Shown here: positions 9,057 through 16,438 of the stretch, piece by piece
Position numbering within the stretch: the first letter of the stretch is position 1
How the letters are laid out: every line of letters begins with the position of its first letter
Source: Acidobacteriota bacterium
GTDB lineage: Bacteria; Acidobacteriota; Terriglobia; Terriglobales; Acidobacteriaceae
NCBI GenBank assembly: GCA_028876395.1
Contig: JAGWRX010000164.1
Location: forward strand, 1 to 45,553
Length of the DNA: 45,553 nucleotides
Direction of reading: 5' to 3'
Notes under the pieces: generated by a model
Databases searched by the model: none
Seen by the model: only the letters and a program-made list of their open reading frames with translations
Told to the model about the DNA's origin: nothing
Translations under genes and position numbers: made by a program

Positions 9057-9788
9057 ATGGGCAGCCGGTCCAAGATGTTGAAATGGGCAGTGATCGTGAC
9101 GGTTATGTGCTGTCCGGCACTGAGGGCGCAGAGGCTGTCAGACCTGCAAACGCCTACTCCGATCCCGCCTGGATCGACACTGGTCATCGGTTTCCTTGGT
9201 GGATTTGATCGCTGGAATGATGAGCACAAGAGCGTCCGCCGGCTGGTGCTCAAGCTGCGCGAGACGCCCGGTGTTTACGCCGAGTCCATCGGAAACCGGA
9301 ACCGCAAGCTTGCACTCGATCTGATTCGCAAAGCGCTCGACACCAATCGAAACGGGCATCTTGATGTTGAGGAACGGGCGCACGCCCGCATCATTTTGTT
9401 TGGGCAGAGTTGGGGTGGCGCCGCAGCGGTGGCCACGGCACGCGATCTCAATCAGCTTGGCATCCCCGTGCTGCTGACCGTGCAGGTGGACAGTGTGGGT
9501 TTCCACGATCAGGTGATTCCAGCCAACGTGCTGGCGGCTGCAAATTTCTACCAGCACGACCCGCTGACCGTGCAGGGTGAAAGAAAGATTCGCGCCGCCG
9601 ACCCCGCGAAGACGCGCATACTGTGCAACGTCGGCGTATCGTACAAGCATCGCTGGGTGGACACATCCAATGCCTCCTGGTTCCGACGTACGTTCGGCGG
9701 AAGTCACGTGAAGATGGAACAGGACCCAGCCATCTGGAGCCGGGTGGAGCAATACATTGCCGACGCGATAGGGAGGAAATCAAGGTGA
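9057..9788 (+). CDS. Exported alpha/beta-hydrolase-like protein with an EF-hand loop
   Basis: 243 residues from the ATG at 9057; an ATG at 9075 is an alternative giving a shorter signal peptide. The N-terminus (KMLKWAVIVTVMCCPALRAQ) looks like a Sec signal cleaved after ALRA. LVIGFLGGFDRW resembles the first strand and oxyanion region of alpha/beta hydrolases, and GQSWG (Ser118) is the nucleophile elbow. Just before it, residues 95-106 (DTNRNGHLDVEE) fit the 12-residue EF-hand calcium loop at positions 1, 3, 5, 9 and 12. The protein therefore may be a calcium-dependent or calcium-stabilised periplasmic hydrolase; substrate unknown. Its stop overlaps the GTG of the next gene (GTGA), so the two are coupled. 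Confidence 0.75.
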   Translation: MGSRSKMLKWAVIVTVMCCPALRAQRLSDLQTPTPIPPGSTLVIGFLGGFDRWNDEHKSVRRLVLKLRETPGVYAESIGNRNRKLALDLIRKALDTNRNGHLDVEERAHARIILFGQSWGGAAAVATARDLNQLGIPVLLTVQVDSVGFHDQVIPANVLAAANFYQHDPLTVQGERKIRAADPAKTRILCNVGVSYKHRWVDTSNASWFRRTFGGSHVKMEQDPAIWSRVEQYIADAIGRKSR

Positions 9789-11776
9789 TCCGGAAAATCC
9801 TCCTCTGCTTCATGTTCGTGGCGCCGCTCTGGGCGCAAACCCGAGCGCTGGACCTGCAGCCGGCGGATGGTTGGGTGGATACCGGCCTCGATCTCAGGGC
9901 TGGAGATACGGTGCAGATCAGCGCCGCCGGGGAATTGCAGTACTCTGACGCGCGCCAGTCCAACGGGCCGGAAGGCCTGCCACGCGGCTTTGCAGACCTG
10001 TTGCGGATCATGCAGCTTAATCAGGCCGGACGCGGCGCGTTGATTGGGCGGATTGGCTCCAGTGATGCAGACCGGCCATTCCTCATCGGGGCACAGTATC
10101 AGAGCCCGGCGCGCATCGCGGGGCGTCTTTTCGTCGCCATCAATCAGTCGTCGATGGACCGCGCCACGGGCTCTTACCAGGTGACCATCAAGCGCACCGC
10201 TGCCTCAGCGGCTCCGAAAGCGGCACCGTCGGTGGCAAAGGCAGAGATCGGCGTGCCGGCGTTTCCGCAAAGCCTGATTGATTCGATTCCCCGGCGGGTC
10301 AGCGATCCGGCAGGCGCGCCGGGCGATCGGGTGAATTTCATCCTGACTGGATCGCAGGATCAGGTGCAGGCAGCGCTCAAGGCGGCAGGGTGGGTGGTGG
10401 TGGATCGCACGGACAAGGATGCGATTCTGCGCGGGATATTGGCTTCTCTTTCGAAAGAAGCCTATGTGACCATGACCATGAGCGAGCTTCGTCTGTTCGG
10501 GCGGCCGCAGGACTTCGGATACGCACAGGCGGACCCTGTGCGGGTGGTCGCCTCGCGCAATCATTTTCGGTTGTGGAAAGCTCCGTTCGACCTGGATGGG
10601 CAGACTGTCTGGGCGGGAGCGGGCACACACGATATCGGGTTTGAACGCGACCAGCGCAACAATGGCATCACGCACAAAATCGACCCCAACACCGATGAGG
10701 AGCGCGACTTCATCCGCGACAGTCTGGTGCAGACCGGCATGGTGATCAAGACGGCATATATCACTCCAACGGATCCTGTGCTGCAAGCGCGCACGGCGAC
10801 TGGAGGAGAATTCCATTCCGACGGACGCACCCTGCTGGTCTACCTGTCAGAGGGAACACACGATGTTTCGACAGCATTTGGCGATATGTTCTGCTCGGTT
10901 CTCAAGCAGAACAATCCCGGCGGAGGCGATTGGGGGCCATGCGCGCGCTATATCGATCCGGCAGGGAAGGATGACTTGAATCTTGGGCCGCTGTCCACCC
11001 AGTATCGCGTGCTCATCGTGCCGGGCATCATGAGTTCATGCGTGCCAGACACGCCGGCCTTTCAGGAAGGGCAGGAGGCGCTGAAGAAGCAGTACGGGTT
11101 GGATGTCGCTCTGCTGACGGTGCCCAACGACTCCAGTGAGTCCAATGCGAAAGTCATCGCGCAGTATTTGCGCGATCACAGGGCGAGCGGCGGGAAGAAG
11201 TACATTCTGATCGGTTACAGCAAAGGAGGGCCCGACATTCAGGTCGCTCTGGCAGACGAGGCGGATGTCGCCGGACAGGTGGCCGCGTTCATCACGGTTG
11301 CCGGCGCCTCGGGCGGATCGCCGGTGGCAGACATGCTGCCCGCGGTTGCAGACAAGTACATGAGGATGAATCCAATCAAGAGCTGCCAGGGCGATCTTTC
11401 CACGGGATTCAAGAGCCTGAAGCGCGAGACCCGCCAGGCATTTCTTGCGGCCCATCCCAATCCTGTTGTGCCCACCTACTCCCTGATTGCGAAGGCGGAC
11501 CAGGCCACAACATCGAAAGCACTTCTGCAATCATGGCGCGCTCTTCAAGTGTATGGAGCGGACGAGGATGGCCAGCTGTTGAGGGATGATGCCATCGTGC
11601 CGGGCGCGAGGTATCTGGGTGCGGCGCTTGCGGACCACTTCGCAGTCGCATTGCCCTTCGACAAGTCGACGGATGCAACCATCCGGTCGGGAATGGATAA
11701 GACCACCTACCCGCGAGCCGCGCTGCTGGAATCCCTGATCCGCTTTGTTACGGCGGATCTGGAAAAGCGAAGGTGA
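9785..11776 (+). CDS. Exported lectin-like / LssY C-terminal / alpha-beta hydrolase fusion protein
   Basis: 663 residues starting at a GTG with GGGAGGAAAT upstream. The signal peptide ends near residue 18 (LWAQ). Residues about 20-135 read like the PA-IL (LecA) galactose-binding fold: DTGLDLRAGDTVQISAAGEL, then ALIGRIG and RLFVAIN. Residues about 170-410 match the LssY C-terminal domain: DRVNFILTGSQDQVQAALKAAGW, ASRNHFRLW and DEERDFIRDSL. The C-terminal 250 residues are hydrolase-like with GYSKGG (Ser479) as nucleophile elbow. The upstream partner is another GxSxG protein. A role on extracellular glycolipids or glycans is possible, but no substrate can be assigned. Confidence 0.78.
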   Translation: MIRKILLCFMFVAPLWAQTRALDLQPADGWVDTGLDLRAGDTVQISAAGELQYSDARQSNGPEGLPRGFADLLRIMQLNQAGRGALIGRIGSSDADRPFLIGAQYQSPARIAGRLFVAINQSSMDRATGSYQVTIKRTAASAAPKAAPSVAKAEIGVPAFPQSLIDSIPRRVSDPAGAPGDRVNFILTGSQDQVQAALKAAGWVVVDRTDKDAILRGILASLSKEAYVTMTMSELRLFGRPQDFGYAQADPVRVVASRNHFRLWKAPFDLDGQTVWAGAGTHDIGFERDQRNNGITHKIDPNTDEERDFIRDSLVQTGMVIKTAYITPTDPVLQARTATGGEFHSDGRTLLVYLSEGTHDVSTAFGDMFCSVLKQNNPGGGDWGPCARYIDPAGKDDLNLGPLSTQYRVLIVPGIMSSCVPDTPAFQEGQEALKKQYGLDVALLTVPNDSSESNAKVIAQYLRDHRASGGKKYILIGYSKGGPDIQVALADEADVAGQVAAFITVAGASGGSPVADMLPAVADKYMRMNPIKSCQGDLSTGFKSLKRETRQAFLAAHPNPVVPTYSLIAKADQATTSKALLQSWRALQVYGADEDGQLLRDDAIVPGARYLGAALADHFAVALPFDKSTDATIRSGMDKTTYPRAALLESLIRFVTADLEKRR

Positions 11777-11909
11777 GGCCGAAGTTCCCCGGCGGCTTAC
11801 GTCAGCCTGTCTCACCCCAACTGACACCAGACGCGCTTGACGCCCGATGATTTCCCATCACGGGTTCCTCGCCTGCAGGGCATAATGGAAGATTGGATTC
11901 GCGCCCGAG

Positions 11910-14138
11910 TTACTTACTTAGTTCCATCAAGACGACATCGGCGTTATCCCGCAAGCGGTCGAAGATAATCTGCTTGCCATCCGGCGAGACATCGAAACTC
12001 TGCACTCGAAAGCCAGGCTTCAAATCAGTGAGAGCACGCTGCTTTCCCGTGCTTAGATCGACCCGGAAGAAGTCTTGCTTGCTAGGGCTTCCTTCCAAAA
12101 CAATCAGCGCATTCTCGCCGGGAAGAAAGCGGTAGGGATTCCCCTTGTTATAAACGACGGTAATAGCTGGAAGCGGTACAGGTGACTTATCCGGCGTGAC
12201 GGCTTTTACGGCGAACTCGCCGCCAGCGGGCGCTCCCGAATAGACAATCAACTTTCCGTCCGGTGACCAAACGGGAGAGTATGCCAGGGAGTCCAAGAGC
12301 TGAACGGGCTCGCCGCCATCTACTGGCACCTTGAACAATTTCGTTCCGTCGCCGCGGTCAGCCGCAACAGCAATCCATTTCCCATCCGGGGACCAGGAGG
12401 CCCCGCCCCGCACATCGAGCGATGGGGCCAATGCCTTTACGCTGGTGCCATTGGCGCTCATGATGTGGAGGCTGGCGCGGCCTCCCTTCCGATATGCGAA
12501 ACAAATCTGTTCACCGCCTGGAGCGATCGCAGGCGGCCCGACTAATCCTCCGTCTCTGCCGTTCCAGAGAACGCGAACGGAGCCATTCTCAAGTTTCCAG
12601 AGCCCGTCGCCTCCTCCGCGGCCTGAAAGAAAGAGCAGATAGCCGGATCCGAAGCGGGGCCCGAGGGTTCGTGCGTTGGGGACTGGGAAGCGGACGGCAG
12701 ATGCGTCTGTTTCAATTCGATCCGATATGGGAACTGTCCATAGGCTTGCGCTCGGGCGCGCGACACTGGCAACGAGCCGACGCGGGCGGGTGTCGCTGAC
12801 CGACACTGTTAGATATTGGTCCTCCAGCCCGGAGCTGACCCGGTGGGGGACGCGACGCTCCACATCCAGCGAGTAGAGCCACTGTCCAGTACCGTCATCG
12901 GCCGTGGCGGAGTAGATCAAGGTTCGGTAGTCCAGCCAGCTTAGATAAGCCACGCGGGCATTGTGATGCGTAATCCGCTCCGGCACAAGAACCTGATTCT
13001 CTCTGTCGGCCGGAATCCGCCAGATATCCATTTCTTCGGTTGTCGGAGTGCCCTTGGCGAAATAGATATAGTGACCATCGGGCGACCAGGTGAGAGAGTG
13101 GCAGTGGATCCCGGGTTTCTCCACAAAAATGCGAGTGGAGTTGTTCCCATTTCGGTCGGCGATATAGATTGGGTCACCCGCTTCCGTTGTGTGATAGGCG
13201 ATCCGGCTTCCGTCGGGCGACCAAGCAGGCTCGAGCCCTGCCTCAAGGAAGGGACGGACGACACCGCCAATCGCCGGCCCGATCCACGTCAGCGTTTCCT
13301 GGTAGCTTGAGAACCACACTTGCGAACCGTCCCTGGAAAATCCCAGCGCGGGAATGGTTCCGTTGTTGTGCATGAGTTTGGGAACACTGCCCTTCGTAAT
13401 GTTCGAAAATTGGCCGCTGCCGATTTCTGTGAGCCACAAATCGGGCTGCCCCGCGCGGTCTGAGGAAAATACCACGAGTTTCCCTTCCGGCGAAATTGCC
13501 GCGTCAAACTCGTCACCATCAAAGTCCGTGAGGCGCTCGACCCTGGCACCGTCCAGGGGATTCTTCCAGAAATAGTCCTTTTGCCACAGTTGCCACGCGG
13601 TTCCCAGTCCTGCAAGAAGCGCCAATCCGATGACGGCGCCGGCGGCCCACCACAGGCGATTCTTTGAGAGCCGGTTCCGCAAGGGCGGAGGCGAAGGCTG
13701 ATCCGCGTCAGGCGAGGGCAAGACTGTGTCCTGCAATCCTTGCGGGTCGGGAAGAGGCGCGCTGGTCGCAGTCGGAGCGGAAACCGGGGCCTCCACAGGC
13801 ACAGCTTCAACCGGAGCGATAAAGCGGTAGCCCAGCCGGGGAAGCGTCTCGATAAACTGTGGCGATTCAGCTTTATCGCCCAGGACCTCGCGCACTCTGT
13901 TGATGCTGCTGTTCAGGCCGTGTTCGAAATCCACGAAGGTGTTTTCCGGCCAAAGCCTTTTCTGTAGCGTCTCGCGGGTGACCAACTCGCCCGGCTGCTC
14001 CAGCAAAATCTCCAGCACGTCAATCGGGTGGCCATGGAGCCTGAGTCTCAAGCCATCTCTGCGCAACTCACGTGTCCGGAGGTTCAGCTCGAAGGTCTTG
14101 AAGCGGACGAGATGTCCAGTGCGAGCAGCGGTTTCCAT
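11910..14138 (-). CDS. Membrane-bound winged-helix regulator with TolB-like beta-propeller
   Basis: 742 residues. Residues about 10-108 form an OmpR/CadC-type winged-helix DNA-binding domain (ELVTRETLQKRLWP, then INRVREVLGD and the LPRLGYRFIAPV wing). A Pro-rich linker leads to one membrane helix at about residues 162-184. The remaining 550 residues are a TolB/WD40-like propeller with repeated SPDGK/WSPDG motifs. By analogy to CadC, DNA binding happens from the membrane while the propeller senses a signal outside. This architecture is common in Acidobacteriota. The ATG at 14138 begins just before the domain; an upstream in-frame extension (to 14303) lacks any domain. It is divergent from the sigma-54 regulator gene. 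Confidence 0.87.
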   Translation of the reverse strand: METAARTGHLVRFKTFELNLRTRELRRDGLRLRLHGHPIDVLEILLEQPGELVTRETLQKRLWPENTFVDFEHGLNSSINRVREVLGDKAESPQFIETLPRLGYRFIAPVEAVPVEAPVSAPTATSAPLPDPQGLQDTVLPSPDADQPSPPPLRNRLSKNRLWWAAGAVIGLALLAGLGTAWQLWQKDYFWKNPLDGARVERLTDFDGDEFDAAISPEGKLVVFSSDRAGQPDLWLTEIGSGQFSNITKGSVPKLMHNNGTIPALGFSRDGSQVWFSSYQETLTWIGPAIGGVVRPFLEAGLEPAWSPDGSRIAYHTTEAGDPIYIADRNGNNSTRIFVEKPGIHCHSLTWSPDGHYIYFAKGTPTTEEMDIWRIPADRENQVLVPERITHHNARVAYLSWLDYRTLIYSATADDGTGQWLYSLDVERRVPHRVSSGLEDQYLTVSVSDTRPRRLVASVARPSASLWTVPISDRIETDASAVRFPVPNARTLGPRFGSGYLLFLSGRGGGDGLWKLENGSVRVLWNGRDGGLVGPPAIAPGGEQICFAYRKGGRASLHIMSANGTSVKALAPSLDVRGGASWSPDGKWIAVAADRGDGTKLFKVPVDGGEPVQLLDSLAYSPVWSPDGKLIVYSGAPAGGEFAVKAVTPDKSPVPLPAITVVYNKGNPYRFLPGENALIVLEGSPSKQDFFRVDLSTGKQRALTDLKPGFRVQSFDVSPDGKQIIFDRLRDNADVVLMELSK

Positions 14139-14473
14139 GGCGAGAGACCTTGAACACGGCCAAGCACCGAGCCGAGAGGGGTCCCGAGTGCACTTGCCGT
14201 GAACTCGCTTTATCGGGTGGAAGTGTACCACTCCTTTCTGTGGAGGGAGCGGCATTTTTACTAAGTTACCTATTGGCAATGTTTTATGGATGTACCTCCG
14301 CATGACGCAAAAGTTATCTTTGCCGAGGATACCGAGTGAAACAGAAGTTATCTGCGCTATTTGCTTTCTGCTTCAAGTCATGAAGGGTCAAAACAGCAAA
14401 CTCGTGCAATTGATTCCACTTGGCAGCCCAAATCTGTTGCGGACTTCCTGCTGTTTCGCAGGTAGAATTCGGT
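14139..14473 (+). promoter_or_regulatory. Divergent intergenic region between two regulator genes
   Basis: 335 bases between the start codons of the winged-helix/propeller gene (minus) and the sigma-54 activator gene (plus). It must hold both promoters. A short dyad with GTGG/CCAC arms lies near 14219-14233. I looked for -24/-12 elements on both strands and found none with GG-N10-GC spacing. No coding sequence is evident. Confidence 0.45.
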
Positions 14474-15898
14474 ATGCTCTCAGGACATGGGTCGGGAGGA
14501 GCCGGGTCACCTTTGGCGTCGCAGACGGAACTGCCGTCTGTTTGCATTGTCACGGTGGACGATGAGTTCCTTGACGTGCTGACTACCGAGCTGTCGCCCT
14601 GGTTCCACGTGGTTGTTCGAGACAGCTATGACGGCCTTGCGCGCTGGACGCGCGAAGCCCACGTCGTGGCAGTTCTGCTCGACATCGATACGCAAGGTGA
14701 AGACCCCTACGGCGGGCTGCCCGTGCTCGACGAGTTGCGCCGGCTGAATGAGGACCTCGTACTGATTTCCATGAGCCGGGCAAGGACGCGTTCTGTTGAG
14801 AAGCAGGCGCTCAGCGCCGGCGCCGATGGACACTTCCGCAACCCTGTCGATGTGACGGAACTGCGCATGACGCTGGTGGACACGCTGCGCCGCCGCGCTG
14901 AAGATGCAGAGCGCAAGCGGATGCGCCAGCAAGCATTCGAATTCAGCCGTTTCCAGGACTTTGTGGGCGCCAGCGAGCCGATGCGGCTTGTCTACGACGC
15001 CATCCAGCAGGTGGCCAGCAGCAGCATCAACGTGCTCATCCGAGGCGAAAGCGGCACGGGTAAGGAGCTGGCTGCGCGCGCTATTGTCGCGCTGAGTCGC
15101 CGGGCAAACAAGCCCTATATTCGCCTGAATTGCGCCGCTCTGCCGGAAAGCCTCATCGAGTCAGAACTCTTTGGCAGCGAGCGCGGCGCGTTTACGGGGG
15201 CACCTGAGTCGCGTCCCGGTCAGATCGAACTGGCCGACGGCGGCACGCTTTTCCTGGACGAGATCGCGACCCTCACGCTGCCATTGCAGACCAAGCTGCT
15301 GCGCGTGCTTGAAGATCACCAGGTGCAGCGGCTGGGTGGGCGCACGCAGCGCAAGATCGACTTCCGGCTCATCTGCGCCACGAACGAGCCGCTGGAGGAG
15401 ATGGCGCGCACCGGCCGGTTCCGCGAAGATCTCTACTACCGCATCCATGTTATTCCCATCCAACTTCCTTCGCTGCGGGAACGCACCGGAGATATCCCAG
15501 TGCTTTGCGAGCATTTCCTTCAAGTCCACTGCATGGCGAATGGCCTGCCGGTGAAGCGGCTCACTGCCGATGCGCTGTCTGTACTTGAGGAACATACCTG
15601 GCCGGGCAATGTGCGCGAGCTTGAGAACCTCATGCAGCGCTTGATCGTCACAACGCGCCGGGATGAAATCGACGCGAGCGATTTGCCGCCCAAGATGCTG
15701 GCTCACAGCGTAGCCGCACAGGAGGGCATTCTGCTGCCTGAAGAAGGCACAGACTTTGATGGGGAGGTTCGGCAGCTTGAGATCGCTTTGCTGGCTACCG
15801 CGCTGGGACGCACGAAGGGAAGCAAGTCCGCCGCCGCGAACTTGCTGAAGATCGACGTGCAGCGGATGAAATATCTTTGCCGCAAATACTCGCTATAG
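14474..15898 (+). CDS. Sigma-54-dependent response regulator (enhancer-binding protein)
   Basis: 474 residues. A receiver domain (about 20-140) with acidic Asp29/Asp30 and likely phospho-acceptor Asp70 is followed by an AAA+ domain and a Fis-type helix-turn-helix at the end (SAAANLLKIDVQRMKYL). The AAA+ domain has Walker A GESGTGKE (191-198), the sigma-54-contacting GAFTGA loop (238-243) and Walker B GGTLFLDE. It remodels sigma-54 polymerase at -24/-12 promoters. The conserved receiver lysine (normally K-P) is Asn in FRNP, so phosphorylation signalling may be unusual. No histidine kinase lies in the window. The ATG at 14474 is preferred to a TTG at 14420. A palindrome and a matching promoter lie directly downstream. 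Confidence 0.95.
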   Translation: MLSGHGSGGAGSPLASQTELPSVCIVTVDDEFLDVLTTELSPWFHVVVRDSYDGLARWTREAHVVAVLLDIDTQGEDPYGGLPVLDELRRLNEDLVLISMSRARTRSVEKQALSAGADGHFRNPVDVTELRMTLVDTLRRRAEDAERKRMRQQAFEFSRFQDFVGASEPMRLVYDAIQQVASSSINVLIRGESGTGKELAARAIVALSRRANKPYIRLNCAALPESLIESELFGSERGAFTGAPESRPGQIELADGGTLFLDEIATLTLPLQTKLLRVLEDHQVQRLGGRTQRKIDFRLICATNEPLEEMARTGRFREDLYYRIHVIPIQLPSLRERTGDIPVLCEHFLQVHCMANGLPVKRLTADALSVLEEHTWPGNVRELENLMQRLIVTTRRDEIDASDLPPKMLAHSVAAQEGILLPEEGTDFDGEVRQLEIALLATALGRTKGSKSAAANLLKIDVQRMKYLCRKYSL

Positions 15899-15907
15899 GC
15901 ATCGGTT

Positions 15908-15924
15908 TGGTGAATTATTCACCA
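15908..15924. promoter_or_regulatory. Perfect 17-base palindrome, candidate activator binding site
   Basis: TGGTGAATTATTCACCA has 8-base arms around a single central T. It starts 10 bases after the activator stop codon and about 120 bases before the -24/-12 promoter, the usual distance for an upstream activator site of a sigma-54 enhancer-binding protein. The single-base centre and absence of a T-tract argue against a terminator hairpin. Confidence 0.65.
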
Positions 15925-16044
15925 TCGATAGATTAATTTTTAACCTTCACGCCCAAAGATGAGCTCGCGAATGAAAATAGTCCATTGCCAATAAGTGCTA
16001 TTTATTCAACTATTTAATAGAGATATTGGCTATCGGTTGGAGTT

Positions 16045-16060
16045 TGGCATACGGCATGCA
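16045..16060 (+). promoter_or_regulatory. Sigma-54 (-24/-12) promoter of the small basic peptide gene
   Basis: TGGCATACGGCATGCA matches the consensus TGGCAC-N5-TTGCA at 9 of 11 positions. It has the invariant GG (16046-16047) and GC (16058-16059) exactly 10 bases apart. Transcription would begin near 16071, giving a leader of about 38 bases before the ATG at 16109. The gene for a sigma-54 activator lies immediately upstream. The surrounding DNA (15925-16044) is clearly AT-richer than the rest of the window, which would suit DNA bending. Confidence 0.72.
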
Positions 16061-16108
16061 CTAGATAAAGGCGTAACCGAAGTTCAACTTCTCCTGGAGG
16101 ATAAGACA

Positions 16109-16285
16109 ATGGCAATCACAAAGAAGTCACTGATCGGCAAGAGCGCATCTGCGAAGTCCTCAACCGCGAAGCCCTCCGACGCCAAGGGCCGTGCAGCTGC
16201 CAGCAAGCTGGTCAGCACCAAGCAGACCGCCAGCAAAGTGGTGGCGGCCATGACTGTCAACACCACCATGCTGGTCAACCAGTAG
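16109..16285 (+). CDS. Small basic Lys/Ala/Ser-rich peptide, candidate substrate of the adjacent export operon
   Basis: 58 residues starting at an ATG with CTCCTGGAGG upstream, among the strongest ribosome sites in the window. I recognise no family. Lysines stand at 6, 11, 16, 21 and 26, then 33, 38 and 43: a five-residue ladder with one two-residue slip. The spacers are mostly Ala, Ser and Thr. The last 15 residues (VVAAMTVNTTMLVNQ) are uncharged and mildly hydrophobic. There is no Cys and no standard signal peptide. It sits behind a -24/-12 promoter, ends before a strong bidirectional terminator and converges on a PqqD/M50/HlyD operon. It could be a leader-plus-core precursor peptide or a small nucleic-acid-binding protein. 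Confidence 0.78.
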   Translation: MAITKKSLIGKSASAKSSTAKPSDAKGRAAASKLVSTKQTASKVVAAMTVNTTMLVNQ

Positions 16286-16390
16286 AGAGCCCGTAGGCGC
16301 CAAGGTGCCTCAGGGATTGAGGAGTGCCTGCTGGCAGACAGACGGCAGCTTTCGCTGTTGGAGCACGCCAAGATTATAGAAAGACTGGGT

Positions 16391-16438
16391 GTAAAGTTAA
16401 CGGAGCGGCCGCTTAGACGGCCGCTCCGTTATCTTTAC
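16391..16438. terminator. Bidirectional terminator between peptide gene and export operon
   Basis: A perfect 13-base-pair stem (16399-16411 with 16418-16430, arms AACGGAGCGGCCG/CGGCCGCTCCGTT, loop CTTAGA) extends outward through one more A-T pair and, past a single T-T mismatch, through GTAAAG/CTTTAC to 16391-16438. It overlaps the stop codon of the minus-strand M50 gene and serves both convergent transcription units. Confidence 0.88.

Noticed and set aside
8813-9253. A 146-codon minus-strand frame with segments such as LYDVTSTPMSLAETRISLAALAAPLAQ
   Set aside because: It overlaps the exported hydrolase start and the carbamoyltransferase scrap in another frame; no family can be named. It could be one more decayed piece but is not supported.
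11825-11880. Possible hairpin between the LssY fusion gene and the propeller regulator
   Set aside because: The pairing needs a bulge and has few pairs (CCCG-A-TGAT against ATCACGGG).
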